Shown: positions 1 through 8,676, counted from the stretch's first letter. The stretch is DNA of 21,035 nucleotides from Providencia sp. (GCF_003533305.1 NZ_DOEH01000020.1:347-21381); one strand, 5' to 3'. The notes: generated by a model from the sequence alone, not told the origin. Translations and numbers: made by a program.

Positions 1-31
1 GTCGGAGGTTCGAATCCTCCCGGTTGCACCA
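1..31 (+). tRNA. 3' end of a tRNA, probably tRNA-Arg (partial)
   Basis: The window opens inside a tRNA. The T stem GGAGG (4-8), T loop TTCGAAT (9-15), T stem CCTCC (16-20), the acceptor 3' strand CGGTTGC (21-27), discriminator A28 and an encoded CCA (29-31) are all visible. The anticodon lies outside the window. The T arm matches the E. coli tRNA-Arg(ACG) genes as I remember them, and in E. coli a serV-argVYZQ cluster sits just before gshA, so tRNA-Arg is the likely identity. The tRNA call is firm; the amino acid is inferred. Confidence 0.9.
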
Positions 32-40
32 TCATTAAGA

Positions 41-68
41 AACTCCTCATATTGAGGAGTTTTTTTTT
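41..68 (+). terminator. Rho-independent terminator of the tRNA unit
   Basis: A perfect 9-bp stem (AACTCCTCA / TGAGGAGTT) with a TAT loop is followed by eight T residues (61-68). It lies 10 bases after the tRNA CCA end and closes the tRNA transcription unit before gshA. Confidence 0.92.
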
Positions 69-215
69 ATCTAAAATTTTGCATATCACATTCACTTACC
101 TATCTATTACACCATTCATCGATAAACCACACATCTAGACAGCGACAATTTATGTGATTTAAGCTAAAGTAATTGCCTTAATAACATAAAACTAAATCAC
201 AGGCGGGAGGTCGAT

Positions 216-1775
216 TTGATCCCGGACGTATCTAAAGCGCTCTCATGGTTAGAGGCGCACCCAAAAGCACTCAATGGCATTCAACGCGGTATTGAGCGTG
301 AAACCTTGCGTGTTACTCCAACAGGTTCTATTGCAGAGACATTGCATCCTGAAGCGCTGGGAAAGGCGCTAACACATAAGTGGATCACGACAGATTTTGC
401 AGAGTCGTTGCTTGAGTTTATTACACCTGTAGATAAAAGCATCAGCCATAATTTAGCATTTTTGAGAGATTTGCATCGTTATACTGCTCGTCATCTTAAA
501 GATGAAAGAATGTGGCCTTTGAGTATGCCGTGCTTTATTGAAAGCGAAGGAAAAATTACGCTTGCTCAATATGGTTCTTCCAATGTAGGACGTTTTAAAA
601 CACTTTATCGTGAAGGGTTAAAAAATCGTTACGGTGCATTGATGCAGACAATTGCAGGGGTGCATTATAATTTCTCTTTACCTATTGAGTTTTGGCAAGC
701 TTGGGCAGGGGTAGAAGACGAAGAAAGCGGTAAAGATAAGATTTCTGATGGCTATTTGCGCCTTATTAGAAACTACTATCGCTTTGGGTGGGTTATTCCA
801 TACTTATTCGGCGCATCACCCGCTATTTGTGGCTCTTTCCTTAAAGATAGAGACACCATGCTAACTTTCAATAAAACCGAATGTGGTACGTATTACTTGC
901 CATATGCGACATCATTGCGAATGAGCGATCTTGGTTATACCAATAAATCTCAAAGTGATTTAAACATCACGTTTAATCATTTAGAGGAATATGTCGAAAG
1001 TCTTAAAAAAGCGATTCACAAGCCATCTGAAGAATTTAAACAACTTGGTGTGAAGAAAGAGGGTAAGTACATTCAGTTAAATACGAATGTGCTACAAATT
1101 GAAAATGAGTTATACGCACCAATTCGTCCTAAGCGTGTGCCAAAAGGCAGCGAATCGCCTTCGGATGCGCTAATCCGCGGTGGTATTGAATATATTGAAG
1201 TGCGTTCTCTCGATATCAACCCATTTAGTGCAATTGGTGTAAATGAAACACAAGCTCGATTTGTTGATCTATTCTTAATATGGTGCGTACTTGCTGATGC
1301 ACCTGAGATGAATGCTCAGGAGTTAGATTGTAGTCGTCAAAATTGGAATCGAGTGATCCTTGAAGGTCGAAAACCGGGACAAGTAATTGGTTTAGGCTGT
1401 GGTAGTGAAGTTAAGCCTCTCGTTGAAGTCGGACAGCAACTTTTTAAAGATCTTATTCGTGTTGCTGAAGTTTTGGATACTTGCTGTGATGAAAAATATC
1501 AGGAAGTTTGTCATCAGTTCGTGGCGATGTTTGAAGATCCAACTTTGACATATTCGGCATTAGTGATGGATGAAATGTTGGATAAAGGGATCGGTGGTTA
1601 TGGTTTAGAACTAGCTGAGAAATATTTTGAGCAGTTGATTAATGAACCTTACGAAGTGATCACAGAAGCGCAATTTGAACAAGCTCGATTGGCTTCAATT
1701 GAAAAGCAAGCGTTGATGGAACAAAACGAAACGGAAAGTTTTGAAGACTACCTGCATACGCACGCAGGACGTTAA
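216..1775 (+). CDS. gshA: Glutamate-cysteine ligase
   Basis: It joins L-glutamate and L-cysteine using ATP to give gamma-glutamylcysteine, the first and limiting step of cytoplasmic glutathione synthesis. The 519 residues match the proteobacterial GshA family throughout (E. coli has 518). Conserved acidic and His positions expected for metal and substrate binding are present: E27, E29, D60, E67, H150 and E328 in a GGIEYIEVR stretch (322-330). The start is TTG at 216, five bases after a strong GGGAGG Shine-Dalgarno (205-210); the first residues MIPDVS equal the E. coli N-terminus, whose gene also starts with TTG. The end of the gene abuts the 3' end of micA on the other strand. I see no terminator for gshA on the plus strand. 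Confidence 0.97.
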   Translation: MIPDVSKALSWLEAHPKALNGIQRGIERETLRVTPTGSIAETLHPEALGKALTHKWITTDFAESLLEFITPVDKSISHNLAFLRDLHRYTARHLKDERMWPLSMPCFIESEGKITLAQYGSSNVGRFKTLYREGLKNRYGALMQTIAGVHYNFSLPIEFWQAWAGVEDEESGKDKISDGYLRLIRNYYRFGWVIPYLFGASPAICGSFLKDRDTMLTFNKTECGTYYLPYATSLRMSDLGYTNKSQSDLNITFNHLEEYVESLKKAIHKPSEEFKQLGVKKEGKYIQLNTNVLQIENELYAPIRPKRVPKGSESPSDALIRGGIEYIEVRSLDINPFSAIGVNETQARFVDLFLIWCVLADAPEMNAQELDCSRQNWNRVILEGRKPGQVIGLGCGSEVKPLVEVGQQLFKDLIRVAEVLDTCCDEKYQEVCHQFVAMFEDPTLTYSALVMDEMLDKGIGGYGLELAEKYFEQLINEPYEVITEAQFEQARLASIEKQALMEQNETESFEDYLHTHAGR

Positions 1776-1778
1776 AAG

Positions 1779-1801
1779 AAAATGGCCACATTAAGTGGCC
1801 A
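1779..1801 (-). terminator. Intrinsic terminator of micA
   Basis: A 7-bp stem TGGCCAC / GTGGCCA (1783-1789 with 1795-1801) is followed on the minus strand by TTTTCTTTT, running into the gshA stop codon. On the plus strand the hairpin has no T run after it, so it fits micA and not gshA. Confidence 0.85.
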
Positions 1802-1851
1802 AATAAAAAATCTTAGAGAATCAGGGATGATAATAAAAATGTGCGTCTTTC
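1779..1851 (-). ncRNA. micA: MicA small regulatory RNA
   Basis: Read on the minus strand, 1851 to 1779 starts GAAAGACGCACATTT, continues through ATCATCCCTGATTCTCT, and ends in a GGCCAC-TTAAT-GTGGCC hairpin followed by TTTTCTTTT. This has the same order and near-identical 5' and central blocks as E. coli MicA (72 nt), which also lies between gshA and luxS and opposite to luxS. In E. coli MicA is a sigma-E-controlled, Hfq-dependent sRNA that represses ompA and other porin mRNAs through its 5' seed, and it can pair with long luxS leader transcripts. A sigma-E-type promoter lies immediately upstream. The comparison is from memory; the ends are estimated from the promoter and terminator. Confidence 0.9.
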
Positions 1852-1856
1852 AGTAA

Positions 1857-1886
1857 TTCAGACTGCGTATTTTTTAAATAGTTTCA
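1857..1886 (-). promoter_or_regulatory. Sigma-E promoter of micA
   Basis: On the minus strand TGAAACT (1886-1880), a 16-base spacer and GTCTGAA (1863-1857) resemble the sigma-E consensus (GGAACTT, about 15-16 bases, GTCTGAA). Five bases separate the -10 element from the predicted MicA 5' G at 1851. Confidence 0.82.
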
Positions 1887-1928
1887 TTTATTCTATAAAT
1901 ATTTTTTTATCTTCTAGGAGGTCACGAA

Positions 1929-2444
1929 ATGCCGTTATTAGACAGTTTTACTGTAGATCATACGCGTATGGCTGCACCTGCTGTTCGCGTGGCAAAAACC
2001 ATGCAAACGCCGAGCGGTGATACGATCACCGTATTCGATTTGCGTTTTACCGTTCCAAATCAAGAAGCAATGACTGAAAAAGGGACTCATACTCTAGAGC
2101 ATTTGTTTGCAGGTTTCATGCGTGACCATCTAAATGGTAATGGTGTTGAAATTATTGATATATCGCCAATGGGATGTCGTACAGGCTTTTATATGAGTTT
2201 AATCGGTCAGCCTGACGAGCAGCGTGTTGCAGATGCTTGGAAAGCCGCTATGCAGGATGTTTTGAACGTCAAAGATCAAAATAAAATTCCTGAATTAAAT
2301 ATTTATCAATGTGGAACTTGCCAAATGCACTCATTGGAAGAAGCACAGCAAATCGCCCGTAATGTGATTAATACAAAAATTGGTATTAATAAAAACGACG
2401 ATTTAGCACTTCCAGAAGATAAGTTAGCGCAATTACATGTTTAA
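1929..2444 (+). CDS. luxS: S-ribosylhomocysteine lyase (AI-2 synthase)
   Basis: It cleaves S-ribosylhomocysteine to homocysteine and DPD, the precursor of autoinducer-2, in the activated methyl cycle. The 171-residue length is typical of the family. The metal site is intact: H54 and H58 in HTLEHLF and C128 in QCGTC. The catalytic Cys is C83 in MGCRTGFY. A strong AGGAGGT (1916-1922) stands six bases before the ATG. The gene follows gshA at a distance of 153 bases, and micA runs in the opposite direction in that gap, so any luxS transcript starting far upstream would be antisense to MicA. Transcription ends in a shared terminator with corB. Confidence 0.98.
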   Translation: MPLLDSFTVDHTRMAAPAVRVAKTMQTPSGDTITVFDLRFTVPNQEAMTEKGTHTLEHLFAGFMRDHLNGNGVEIIDISPMGCRTGFYMSLIGQPDEQRVADAWKAAMQDVLNVKDQNKIPELNIYQCGTCQMHSLEEAQQIARNVINTKIGINKNDDLALPEDKLAQLHV

Positions 2445-2473
2445 TTATTGGATACAATAATTGATTCAAAAAG

Positions 2474-2504
2474 ATAGAGCCTTAAATCATTTAAGGCTCT
2501 ATTT
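2474..2504. terminator. Bidirectional terminator between luxS and corB
   Basis: A perfect 13-bp stem ATAGAGCCTTAAA / TTTAAGGCTCTAT (2474-2486 with 2490-2502) has a three-base loop. T residues follow on the plus strand, and CTTTTT follows on the minus strand. It sits between the convergent ends of luxS and corB and can serve both. Confidence 0.88.
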
Positions 2505-2533
2505 GTATGAAATAGCGTAACAAATTAAACAAG

Positions 2534-3820
2534 TTAAAATTCAGGAGGTTGAGCATTGAATGCTAATGGACTGATCCTTACCTGTTTGACGATATTATCA
2601 CTTACTAGCAAGACCTCGATAACATAGTGGCCAATCAAAATTTGCTCATTTGGTTGAGGAATATCGCCAATAGCCTCTAACACCATCCCGTTAATGGTCC
2701 TAGGACCCTCTATAGGGAGATTCCAATCAAAAGCTTTATTCAGCTCGCGAATATTAGCCGAGCCATCCACAAGTACGCTACCGTCGCTTTGAGGCATAAC
2801 TTCTTCTGCTAAAGACGGAGACATTGAAGTTGTAAAGTCACCCACTATTTCTTCCAGAATATCTTCAACGGTAATTAGGCCTTGGATCTCTCCATACTCA
2901 TCAACAATAATCCCAAGTTTTTCTTTGTTATGTTGAAAGTTAACAAGCTGAAGATTTAAGGGAGTGCTGTTAGGAATAAAATAAATATTATCAGCGGCTT
3001 TGATTAAATTTTGCTTATTAAATTCTTGTTTTTCTACCATTAATCGATAGGCTTCACGTACCCGGAGAATACCGATAGCATCATCAAGAGAATCACGATA
3101 AAGCACAATACGGCCATGGGGCGAGTGGGTAAGCTGTCTGACAATTGATTTCCAATCATCATTGACGTCAATCCCAACAATTTCATTCCTTGGTAGCATG
3201 ATGTCACCGACAGTGACCTTGTCTAAATCTAGGATAGAAATCAACATGTCCTGATTTCGACGGCTTAATTTATTTTTTGATTCATTAACAATTGTTCGCA
3301 GTTCTTCTTTATTAACTGCATCACTGCGAATCACCAATGATTTTATGCCACAACAACGCATAAAGATGGCCGTAATTGCATTGAACATCCATACAATTGG
3401 CGTCATGATTTTTTGAAGTGGTTTTAATATATAACTGCTTGGAAAGGCTATCTTTTCAGGGTAGAGCGCCGCGATAGTTTTAGGCATGACTTCAGCAAAA
3501 ACTAAAATAACAAAGGTGAGAATACCCGTTGCTATAGCAACACCAGCATTACCATAGAGGCGTATACCGATGATTGTTGCAAGCGCAGATGCGACAATAT
3601 TAATGAGGTTATTACCGATAAGCACAAGGCTTAATAGCTTATCGGGGTGCTGTAATAGTTTTTCGACGCGTATTGCAGAGCGATTGCCTTGCTTAGCTAA
3701 GTGCTTTAAACGATAGCGGTTTAGCGTCATCATGCTAGTTTCTGATGCAGAGAAGTAGGCTGATGAAAAAATTAAAACTATCAGTATGATGATTAGCGTA
3801 CTTGTAGACACATCATCCAA
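2534..3820 (-). CDS. corB: CNNM/CBS-domain inner membrane protein CorB (YfjD)
   Basis: A 428-residue member of the CorB/CorC (UPF0053) family, linked in Salmonella to Mg2+/Co2+ efflux. An N-terminal DUF21/CNNM membrane region has hydrophobic segments near 7-25, 65-85, 90-112 and 130-152. Two CBS modules follow at about 203-262 and 270-330 (NEYG-like VDEYGEIQGLITVEDILEEIVGD), then a CorC/HlyC-type C-terminal domain (about 345-425). The start is a TTG at 3820: AAGGA stands 8 bases upstream, the encoded MDDVSTSTL lines up with E. coli MEHISTTTL, and no in-frame ATG occurs before residue 30. It lies 52 bases after ypjD and is probably cotranscribed with it. Transport direction and ion are family inference. 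Confidence 0.93.
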   Translation of the reverse strand: MDDVSTSTLIIILIVLIFSSAYFSASETSMMTLNRYRLKHLAKQGNRSAIRVEKLLQHPDKLLSLVLIGNNLINIVASALATIIGIRLYGNAGVAIATGILTFVILVFAEVMPKTIAALYPEKIAFPSSYILKPLQKIMTPIVWMFNAITAIFMRCCGIKSLVIRSDAVNKEELRTIVNESKNKLSRRNQDMLISILDLDKVTVGDIMLPRNEIVGIDVNDDWKSIVRQLTHSPHGRIVLYRDSLDDAIGILRVREAYRLMVEKQEFNKQNLIKAADNIYFIPNSTPLNLQLVNFQHNKEKLGIIVDEYGEIQGLITVEDILEEIVGDFTTSMSPSLAEEVMPQSDGSVLVDGSANIRELNKAFDWNLPIEGPRTINGMVLEAIGDIPQPNEQILIGHYVIEVLLVSDNIVKQVRISPLAFNAQPPEF

Positions 3821-3872
3821 AACAAGATTCCTTATTGCAATTTATCGGCATAATTGAGTATTAAGCCAAAAA

Positions 3873-4664
3873 CTAAGCGATCATAAATTGTTGTAACAGA
3901 CGGTTACCGAAAAAAGCCATGGTTAAAATAATTGAGCCGGCAACGTGGAAAAATAAAACTCGTTTCCCTCGCCATCCACCATGGAAATGTCCCCAAAGCA
4001 GGGTGATATAAACAAACCATGCAATAACTGATAACACAGATTTATGAATATTTTCTTTATCGAAAATATTATCCATATAAACAAATCCAGTACACAGTGT
4101 CAGGGTCAACAAAATTACCCCGACTTGGGTGATATGAAACATTTTTCTTTCAACAACCATCATTGGTGGCATATCAGAACTAAACTTAAGTGTCTTATTT
4201 TTAAGCTGATGGTCAATAATTGCCACTTGAAATGCGTATAAAGCCGCAATGAGTAAGGTCGCATAACTTAATAATGCTAAACCGATATGAATAAATAATG
4301 GTGTGCTGGCTTCTAAGTGTGTAATAAATTCGCCAGGCATGATGGTTGAAAGCATCAGGTTGATAATCGCAAAACTATAAACGACAGGTGTTAAATACCA
4401 AGCACGTCCCCAGTAGGAGACAACAGTCATAATCACACACATCAGTAAACTAACCGCAGAACCCAAATTGAGTAATGTGAGATTTTGTCCTTCAGACTCA
4501 CTAAAGATGAGTAGTTTTAGAGTAATAGCATGAGTTATCAGCGCGATAATGGCTAATAAAAGAGCTAGTCGGCGATATAGAGGCTGCTTACGAACCTGAC
4601 TAGGAACAATCAGCAGTAGGCTGATCATGTATGTACAAACTGCTATGACTGCAAATACGGGCAT
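3873..4664 (-). CDS. ypjD: YpjD, CcsA/HemX-like inner membrane protein
   Basis: 263 residues with about eight hydrophobic segments (near 3-22, 31-53, 66-84, 90-109, 124-147, 177-196, 209-225 and 236-254) and no signal peptide. It belongs to the cytochrome c assembly (CcsA/HemX) family and resembles E. coli YpjD end to end. The WGHFHGGWRGKR loop near 224-235 recalls the Trp/His-rich haem-handling motif of that family, but a role in cytochrome biogenesis is not established for YpjD. The MPVFA start equals the E. coli start; no strong Shine-Dalgarno is visible. It is the first gene of the ypjD-corB pair, divergent from ffh; the same neighbour is found in E. coli. Confidence 0.92.
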   Translation of the reverse strand: MPVFAVIAVCTYMISLLLIVPSQVRKQPLYRRLALLLAIIALITHAITLKLLIFSESEGQNLTLLNLGSAVSLLMCVIMTVVSYWGRAWYLTPVVYSFAIINLMLSTIMPGEFITHLEASTPLFIHIGLALLSYATLLIAALYAFQVAIIDHQLKNKTLKFSSDMPPMMVVERKMFHITQVGVILLTLTLCTGFVYMDNIFDKENIHKSVLSVIAWFVYITLLWGHFHGGWRGKRVLFFHVAGSIILTMAFFGNRLLQQFMIA

Positions 4665-4705
4665 AGTATAGTGTCGTTATTCATTTTTAGTGGAAAGTTA
4701 TTTAC

Positions 4706-4734
4706 AGTATAACTCGTGCAAGGGTAGGCTCCAA
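4706..4734 (-). promoter_or_regulatory. Probable sigma-70 promoter of ypjD-corB
   Basis: On the minus strand TTGGAG (4734-4729), a 17-base spacer and TATACT (4711-4706) form a good sigma-70 pair. It predicts a start near 4699 and a leader of about 35 bases before ypjD. Confidence 0.55.
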
Positions 4735-5081
4735 CCATTGGTCGCTTGAACGACGTATAATTAGTTGTAGATAGCATTTCATGATACTGCTTAATTGATC
4801 ATCAATGATAAAAGTAAATCCATAATAACCTGTAAAATCAGATCAAAACACAGAGCAGCGGAAAAACATCGGATATGATACACTAGCCAAATTATTTTTA
4901 GGGTTAGCTTTTGCTGTAATCGATTTACATATTGGATTAATGATAAGCAAATCGTTATTTTTTAATTATGACATCAAATACCTTGTAATGTAGAACCCGT
5001 ATTTAATGACTTGTAATTAATCGTATTAGCAACCATATCAGGTTGTAACTTAGGCCCATAAACAGAATTGAGCTAATACAT
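4735..5081. other. AT-rich ffh upstream region with no gene seen
   Basis: This stretch separates ypjD (minus) from ffh (plus). I see no coding region or RNA gene. TATGAT at 4874-4879 could be a -10 element for ffh but has no good -35 partner at the right distance. The bases before the ffh ATG carry only a weak Shine-Dalgarno (GAG at 5070-5072). The ffh promoter is therefore not resolved. Confidence 0.5.
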
Positions 5082-6443
5082 ATGTTTGATAATTTAACTG
5101 ACAGACTATCGCGCACTTTGCGCAATATCAGCGGGCGCGGACGTCTGACTGATGAAAACATTAAAGATACATTGCGCGAAGTGCGTATGGCTTTACTTGA
5201 AGCCGACGTCGCTTTACCAGTTGTTCGTGATTTTATTCAGAAAGTTAAAGATAGCGCAGTAGGGCAAGACGTCAATAAAAGTCTTACTCCTGGTCAAGAG
5301 TTCATTAAAATCGTTCAAAATGAACTTACGCGCGCGATGGGAGAAGAAAACCATCAGTTAAATTTATCTGCCCAACCGCCAGCTGTTGTTTTGATGGCAG
5401 GTTTACAAGGTGCGGGTAAAACAACTAGCGTTGCAAAACTGGGTAAGCACTTAAAAGAAAAACAAAAGAAAAAAGTTTTAGTGGTTTCCGCTGACGTTTA
5501 TCGCCCTGCGGCGATTAAGCAGTTGGAAACATTAGCTGAATCAGTTGGTGTTGATTTTTTCCCTTCTGATACTCAAGAAAAACCCGTTACTATCGTACAA
5601 AAAGCATTAAAACACGCACAACTTCAGTTTTATGATGTGCTATTAGTGGATACTGCGGGTCGCTTGCACGTTGATGAAGCGATGATGGATGAAATTAAAG
5701 AAGTTCATCGTGTTATCAACCCAGTAGAAACATTGTTTGTCGTAGACGCGATGACTGGTCAAGATGCTGCCAATACTGCAAAGGCGTTTAATGAAGCACT
5801 ACCACTGACCGGTGTTGTTTTAACTAAAGTCGATGGTGATGCTCGTGGTGGTGCGGCGTTATCTATTCGTGCTATTACTGGTAAGCCAATTAAGTTCTTA
5901 GGGGTTGGTGAAAAGACAGAAGCACTTGAGCCATTCTTCCCTGAGCGCGTAGCTTCCCGTATCCTAGGTATGGGCGATGTTTTATCTCTTATTGAAGAGA
6001 TTGAGCACAAAGTTGACCGCGATGAAGCAGAAAAACTGGCTAAAAAGCTTAAAACAGGTGATGGCTTTGATTTAAACGACTTTTTAAGTCAGTTAAAACA
6101 AATGCGTAATATGGGTGGTATGGCAAGCATGATGAGCAAAATGCCAGGCATGTCCCAACTACCCGATAACGTTAAATCCCAAATGGATGATAAAATTACT
6201 GTTCGTATGGAAGCGATGATCAACTCAATGACGCGTAAAGAGCGTGCAAAACCTGAAATTATCAAAGGTTCACGCAAGCGTCGTATTGCAGCTGGTTCTG
6301 GTACAACAGTACAAGAGGTTAATCGCCTCTTAAAACAATTTGATGATATGCAGCGCATGATGAAAAAGATGAAAAAAGGCGGCTTAGCCAAGATGATGCG
6401 CGGTATGAAGGGTATGATGCCTCCGGGATTTCCGGGGCGTTAA
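5082..6443 (+). CDS. ffh: Signal recognition particle protein Ffh (SRP54)
   Basis: The GTPase of the signal recognition particle binds 4.5S RNA and hydrophobic signal sequences on nascent inner-membrane proteins and delivers ribosomes to FtsY. 453 residues, as in E. coli. Helical N domain 1-90; G domain with the P loop GLQGAGKTT (107-115), DVYRPAA (138-144), DTAGR (190-194) and TKVDG (248-252); Met-rich M domain from about 325, with the finger loop near 341-360 and the RNA-binding stretch GSRKRRIAAGSGTTV (396-410). The end is Met/Lys/Gly rich, as usual. It precedes the rpsP operon with a hairpin between them. All key motifs are intact. Confidence 0.98.
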   Translation: MFDNLTDRLSRTLRNISGRGRLTDENIKDTLREVRMALLEADVALPVVRDFIQKVKDSAVGQDVNKSLTPGQEFIKIVQNELTRAMGEENHQLNLSAQPPAVVLMAGLQGAGKTTSVAKLGKHLKEKQKKKVLVVSADVYRPAAIKQLETLAESVGVDFFPSDTQEKPVTIVQKALKHAQLQFYDVLLVDTAGRLHVDEAMMDEIKEVHRVINPVETLFVVDAMTGQDAANTAKAFNEALPLTGVVLTKVDGDARGGAALSIRAITGKPIKFLGVGEKTEALEPFFPERVASRILGMGDVLSLIEEIEHKVDRDEAEKLAKKLKTGDGFDLNDFLSQLKQMRNMGGMASMMSKMPGMSQLPDNVKSQMDDKITVRMEAMINSMTRKERAKPEIIKGSRKRRIAAGSGTTVQEVNRLLKQFDDMQRMMKKMKKGGLAKMMRGMKGMMPPGFPGR

Positions 6444-6475
6444 GCAATAAAGCCTCAAACAATATGCACTTTTGG

Positions 6476-6503
6476 TTGATTTTTGCGTCAAAGTGAGTAA
6501 ACT
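6476..6503 (+). promoter_or_regulatory. Possible promoter of the rpsP-rimM-trmD-rplS operon
   Basis: TTGATT (6476-6481), 16 bases and TAAACT (6498-6503) give a moderate sigma-70 match. A GC-rich CGGGC follows near the expected start, as at stringently controlled promoters. The motif scores are modest, so this is tentative. Confidence 0.38.
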
Positions 6504-6520
6504 TTTCGGGCTTTTTATAT

Positions 6521-6560
6521 AACAACCGGACTCTATCCCTCGATGGAGTCTGGTTGTTTT
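6521..6560 (+). terminator. Terminator or attenuator between ffh and rpsP
   Basis: A 17-bp stem, 6521-6537 with 6542-6558, begins AACAACCGGACTC and ends GAGTCTGGTTGTT, with two G-T pairs and a CCTC loop, and runs into TTTTATT. It ends 11 bases before the rpsP Shine-Dalgarno. It can end ffh transcripts; if the candidate promoter upstream is used, it would also lie inside the rpsP leader and act as an attenuator. Confidence 0.72.
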
Positions 6561-6579
6561 ATTAACTAATGAGGATGTT

Positions 6580-6828
6580 ATGGTAACAATTCGTTTATCT
6601 CGTGGCGGCGCTAAAAAACGTCCGTTCTATCAAATCGTTGTAACTGATAGCCGCAATGCGCGTGACGGTCGTTTTATCGAGCGTATCGGTTTCTTTAACC
6701 CGATCGCATCAGGTCAAGCAGAAGAACTACGTTTAGATCTTGACCGTATTGAGCACTGGGTTGGTTTAGGTGCAACTATTTCTGACCGTGTTTCACAACT
6801 GGTCAAACAAGCTAAACAAGCAGCTTAA
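6580..6828 (+). CDS. rpsP: 30S ribosomal protein bS16
   Basis: 82 residues, the usual size of enterobacterial S16, starting [20 protein letters not shown], the family's hallmark N-terminus, with [19 protein letters not shown] following. S16 binds 16S rRNA and is needed for assembly of the 30S 5' domain. GAGG (6571-6574) stands five bases before the ATG. It is the first gene of the rpsP-rimM-trmD-rplS operon, with 18 bases to the rimM start. Confidence 0.98.
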   Translation: MVTIRLSRGGAKKRPFYQIVVTDSRNARDGRFIERIGFFNPIASGQAEELRLDLDRIEHWVGLGATISDRVSQLVKQAKQAA

Positions 6829-6846
6829 TCTGTCACGGTGGTAACA

Positions 6847-7395
6847 ATGAGCAAGCAAACTAAACTACTGCCTCCTACGAACCCAATTATTTTGGGAAAA
6901 CTAGGGGCCGCATATGGTATTCGTGGTTGGCTCAAAGTTTTTTCTTCCACCGAACATGCTGAAAGTATTTTTGAGTATCAACCTTGGTTTATCCAACGTT
7001 CAGGTCAATGGCAACATCTTGAGATTGAAGATTGGAAACATCACAACAAGGATGTCATTGTCAAGCTAAGTGGGTTTAATGACCGCGACGAAGCAACCCT
7101 TTTGACTAATTTTGAAATTGTCGTTGATTCATCTCAACTTCCTAAATTAGACAATAACGAGTACTACTGGAAAGACCTTATGGGCTGTCATGTAGTTACG
7201 TTAGAAGGGTATGACCTTGGTATCATTGTCGATATGATGGAAACTGGTTCAAATGATGTACTGGTTATCAAGGCGAATTTAAAAGATGCATTCGGTATCA
7301 AGGAACGGTTAGTTCCGTACCTTGATGGGCAGGTTATCAAGAATGTCGATCTCAATGCTAAACTTCTTGAAGTGGATTGGGATCCTGGTTTTTAA
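6847..7395 (+). CDS. rimM: Ribosome maturation factor RimM
   Basis: RimM assists late maturation of the 30S head domain and binds S19. From the ATG at 6847 the protein has 182 residues, equal to E. coli. An N-terminal RimM beta-barrel (about 14-95, with [19 protein letters not shown]) is followed by a PRC-barrel domain (about 100-180, with YYWKDLMGC and [12 protein letters not shown]). The reading frame is open back to a GTG at 6838, but GGTGG at 6837-6841 is then the natural Shine-Dalgarno for 6847, and MSKQ matches the E. coli start. It precedes trmD by 38 bases. In E. coli rimM and trmD are translated far less than the flanking ribosomal protein genes. Confidence 0.96.
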   Translation: MSKQTKLLPPTNPIILGKLGAAYGIRGWLKVFSSTEHAESIFEYQPWFIQRSGQWQHLEIEDWKHHNKDVIVKLSGFNDRDEATLLTNFEIVVDSSQLPKLDNNEYYWKDLMGCHVVTLEGYDLGIIVDMMETGSNDVLVIKANLKDAFGIKERLVPYLDGQVIKNVDLNAKLLEVDWDPGF

Positions 7396-7433
7396 ATCTC
7401 CGGTTGAACGGTGTTAATGAGTGGGACTAAGTC

Positions 7434-8198
7434 ATGTGGATTGGTGTAATTAGCCTGTTTCCCGAAATGTTCCGCGCAATAACCGAGTACGGGGTAACTG
7501 GTCGGGCAGTTAAGAACGGCCTGCTGACTGTGTCGTGTTGGAATCCGCGAGATTTTACACACGATAACCATAAAACAGTCGATGATCGCCCCTATGGTGG
7601 TGGTCCAGGCATGCTGATGATGGTGCAACCGTTAAAGGATGCAATCCAGACAGCACGAACTGAGGCCGGTGCAGGTGCAAAGGTTATTTATCTTTCTCCT
7701 CAAGGGCGCAAACTTAGTCAAGACGGAGTTTGTGAGTTGGCAACAAGCGAGAAGTTAATTCTAGTTTGTGGCCGTTATGAAGGTATTGATGAGCGGATCA
7801 TTCAAACCGAAGTTGATGAAGAATGGTCAATCGGTGATTACGTTCTCAGTGGTGGGGAACTCCCTGCTATGGTGTTGATAGACTCAGTCTCTCGGTTTAT
7901 ACCTGGAGTACTTGGGCATCAAGCCTCTGCTAAAGAAGATTCTTTTGCTGATGGCTTGTTGGATTGTCCTCACTATACTCGCCCTGAAGTGTTAGACGAT
8001 ATGCAGGTTCCGGAAGTACTACTTTCAGGGAACCATGCACGAATAAATAGCTGGCGCATGAAACAATCGCTTGGCCGAACCTGGCTTAGAAGACCTGATC
8101 TTCTGAAAAGCCTAGCTCTGACTGACGAGCAGAGGATGTTGCTGACTGAATTTCAAAATGAATATCAGTCTGAGCAACAAATGAATCTAGACAATTAA
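7434..8198 (+). CDS. trmD: tRNA (guanine37-N1) methyltransferase
   Basis: A SPOUT-class enzyme that uses S-adenosylmethionine to make m1G37 next to the anticodon of tRNAs reading CNN codons and some others, preventing +1 frameshifts. 254 residues. The trefoil-knot cofactor site is clear: YLSPQG (86-91), GRYEGIDER (113-121) and [10 protein letters not shown] (133-142). Catalytic residues R154 and D169 are present in [11 protein letters not shown] and [12 protein letters not shown] is the standard start. Its stop codon lies in the loop of a small hairpin (8188-8206), and rplS starts 42 bases later. Confidence 0.98.
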   Translation: MWIGVISLFPEMFRAITEYGVTGRAVKNGLLTVSCWNPRDFTHDNHKTVDDRPYGGGPGMLMMVQPLKDAIQTARTEAGAGAKVIYLSPQGRKLSQDGVCELATSEKLILVCGRYEGIDERIIQTEVDEEWSIGDYVLSGGELPAMVLIDSVSRFIPGVLGHQASAKEDSFADGLLDCPHYTRPEVLDDMQVPEVLLSGNHARINSWRMKQSLGRTWLRRPDLLKSLALTDEQRMLLTEFQNEYQSEQQMNLDN

Positions 8199-8206
8199 GT
8201 TGTCTA
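8188..8206 (+). other. Hairpin around the trmD stop codon
   Basis: A perfect 7-bp stem TAGACAA / TTGTCTA encloses TTAAG, which contains the TAA stop of trmD (8196-8198). No T run follows, so it is not an intrinsic terminator. It may be an mRNA processing or stability element in the trmD-rplS junction; its function is not shown. Confidence 0.55.
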
Positions 8207-8225
8207 AACATATCAGTTTACCTAG

Positions 8226-8594
<369 letters not shown>

Positions 8595-8627
8595 TACGCT
8601 TTCGCTACATCCGAAAGTTATAAGATA

Positions 8628-8654
8628 AGGCCCGCATCGTATGCGGGCCTTTTT
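8628..8654 (+). terminator. Terminator of the rpsP-rplS operon
   Basis: A perfect GC-rich 10-bp stem AGGCCCGCAT / ATGCGGGCCT (8628-8637 with 8641-8650), loop CGT, then a T run to 8654. Confidence 0.95.
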
Positions 8655-8676
8655 ATATTCGTCATATATTCGTCAT
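8655..8676. repeat. 11-bp direct duplication at the ERIC edge
   Basis: ATATTCGTCAT occurs twice back to back (8655-8665 and 8666-8676). The second copy is the left end of the ERIC-like element, so the duplication marks its border with the rplS terminator. Confidence 0.75.

Noticed and set aside
1783..1801. Hairpin after gshA as the gshA terminator
   Set aside because: The plus strand has AATAAAAAATC after it and no T run. On the minus strand it has a T run and closes micA.
4044..4241. 65-codon plus-strand frame inside ypjD
   Set aside because: It is antisense to a conserved membrane protein and has no family resemblance or ribosome site.
6838..6846. GTG at 6838 as the rimM start
   Set aside because: It overlaps the only Shine-Dalgarno (GGTGG), and the ATG at 6847 matches the family N-terminus.
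7392..7628. 78-codon minus-strand frame over the rimM-trmD junction
   Set aside because: It is a shadow of the well-conserved trmD 5' end.
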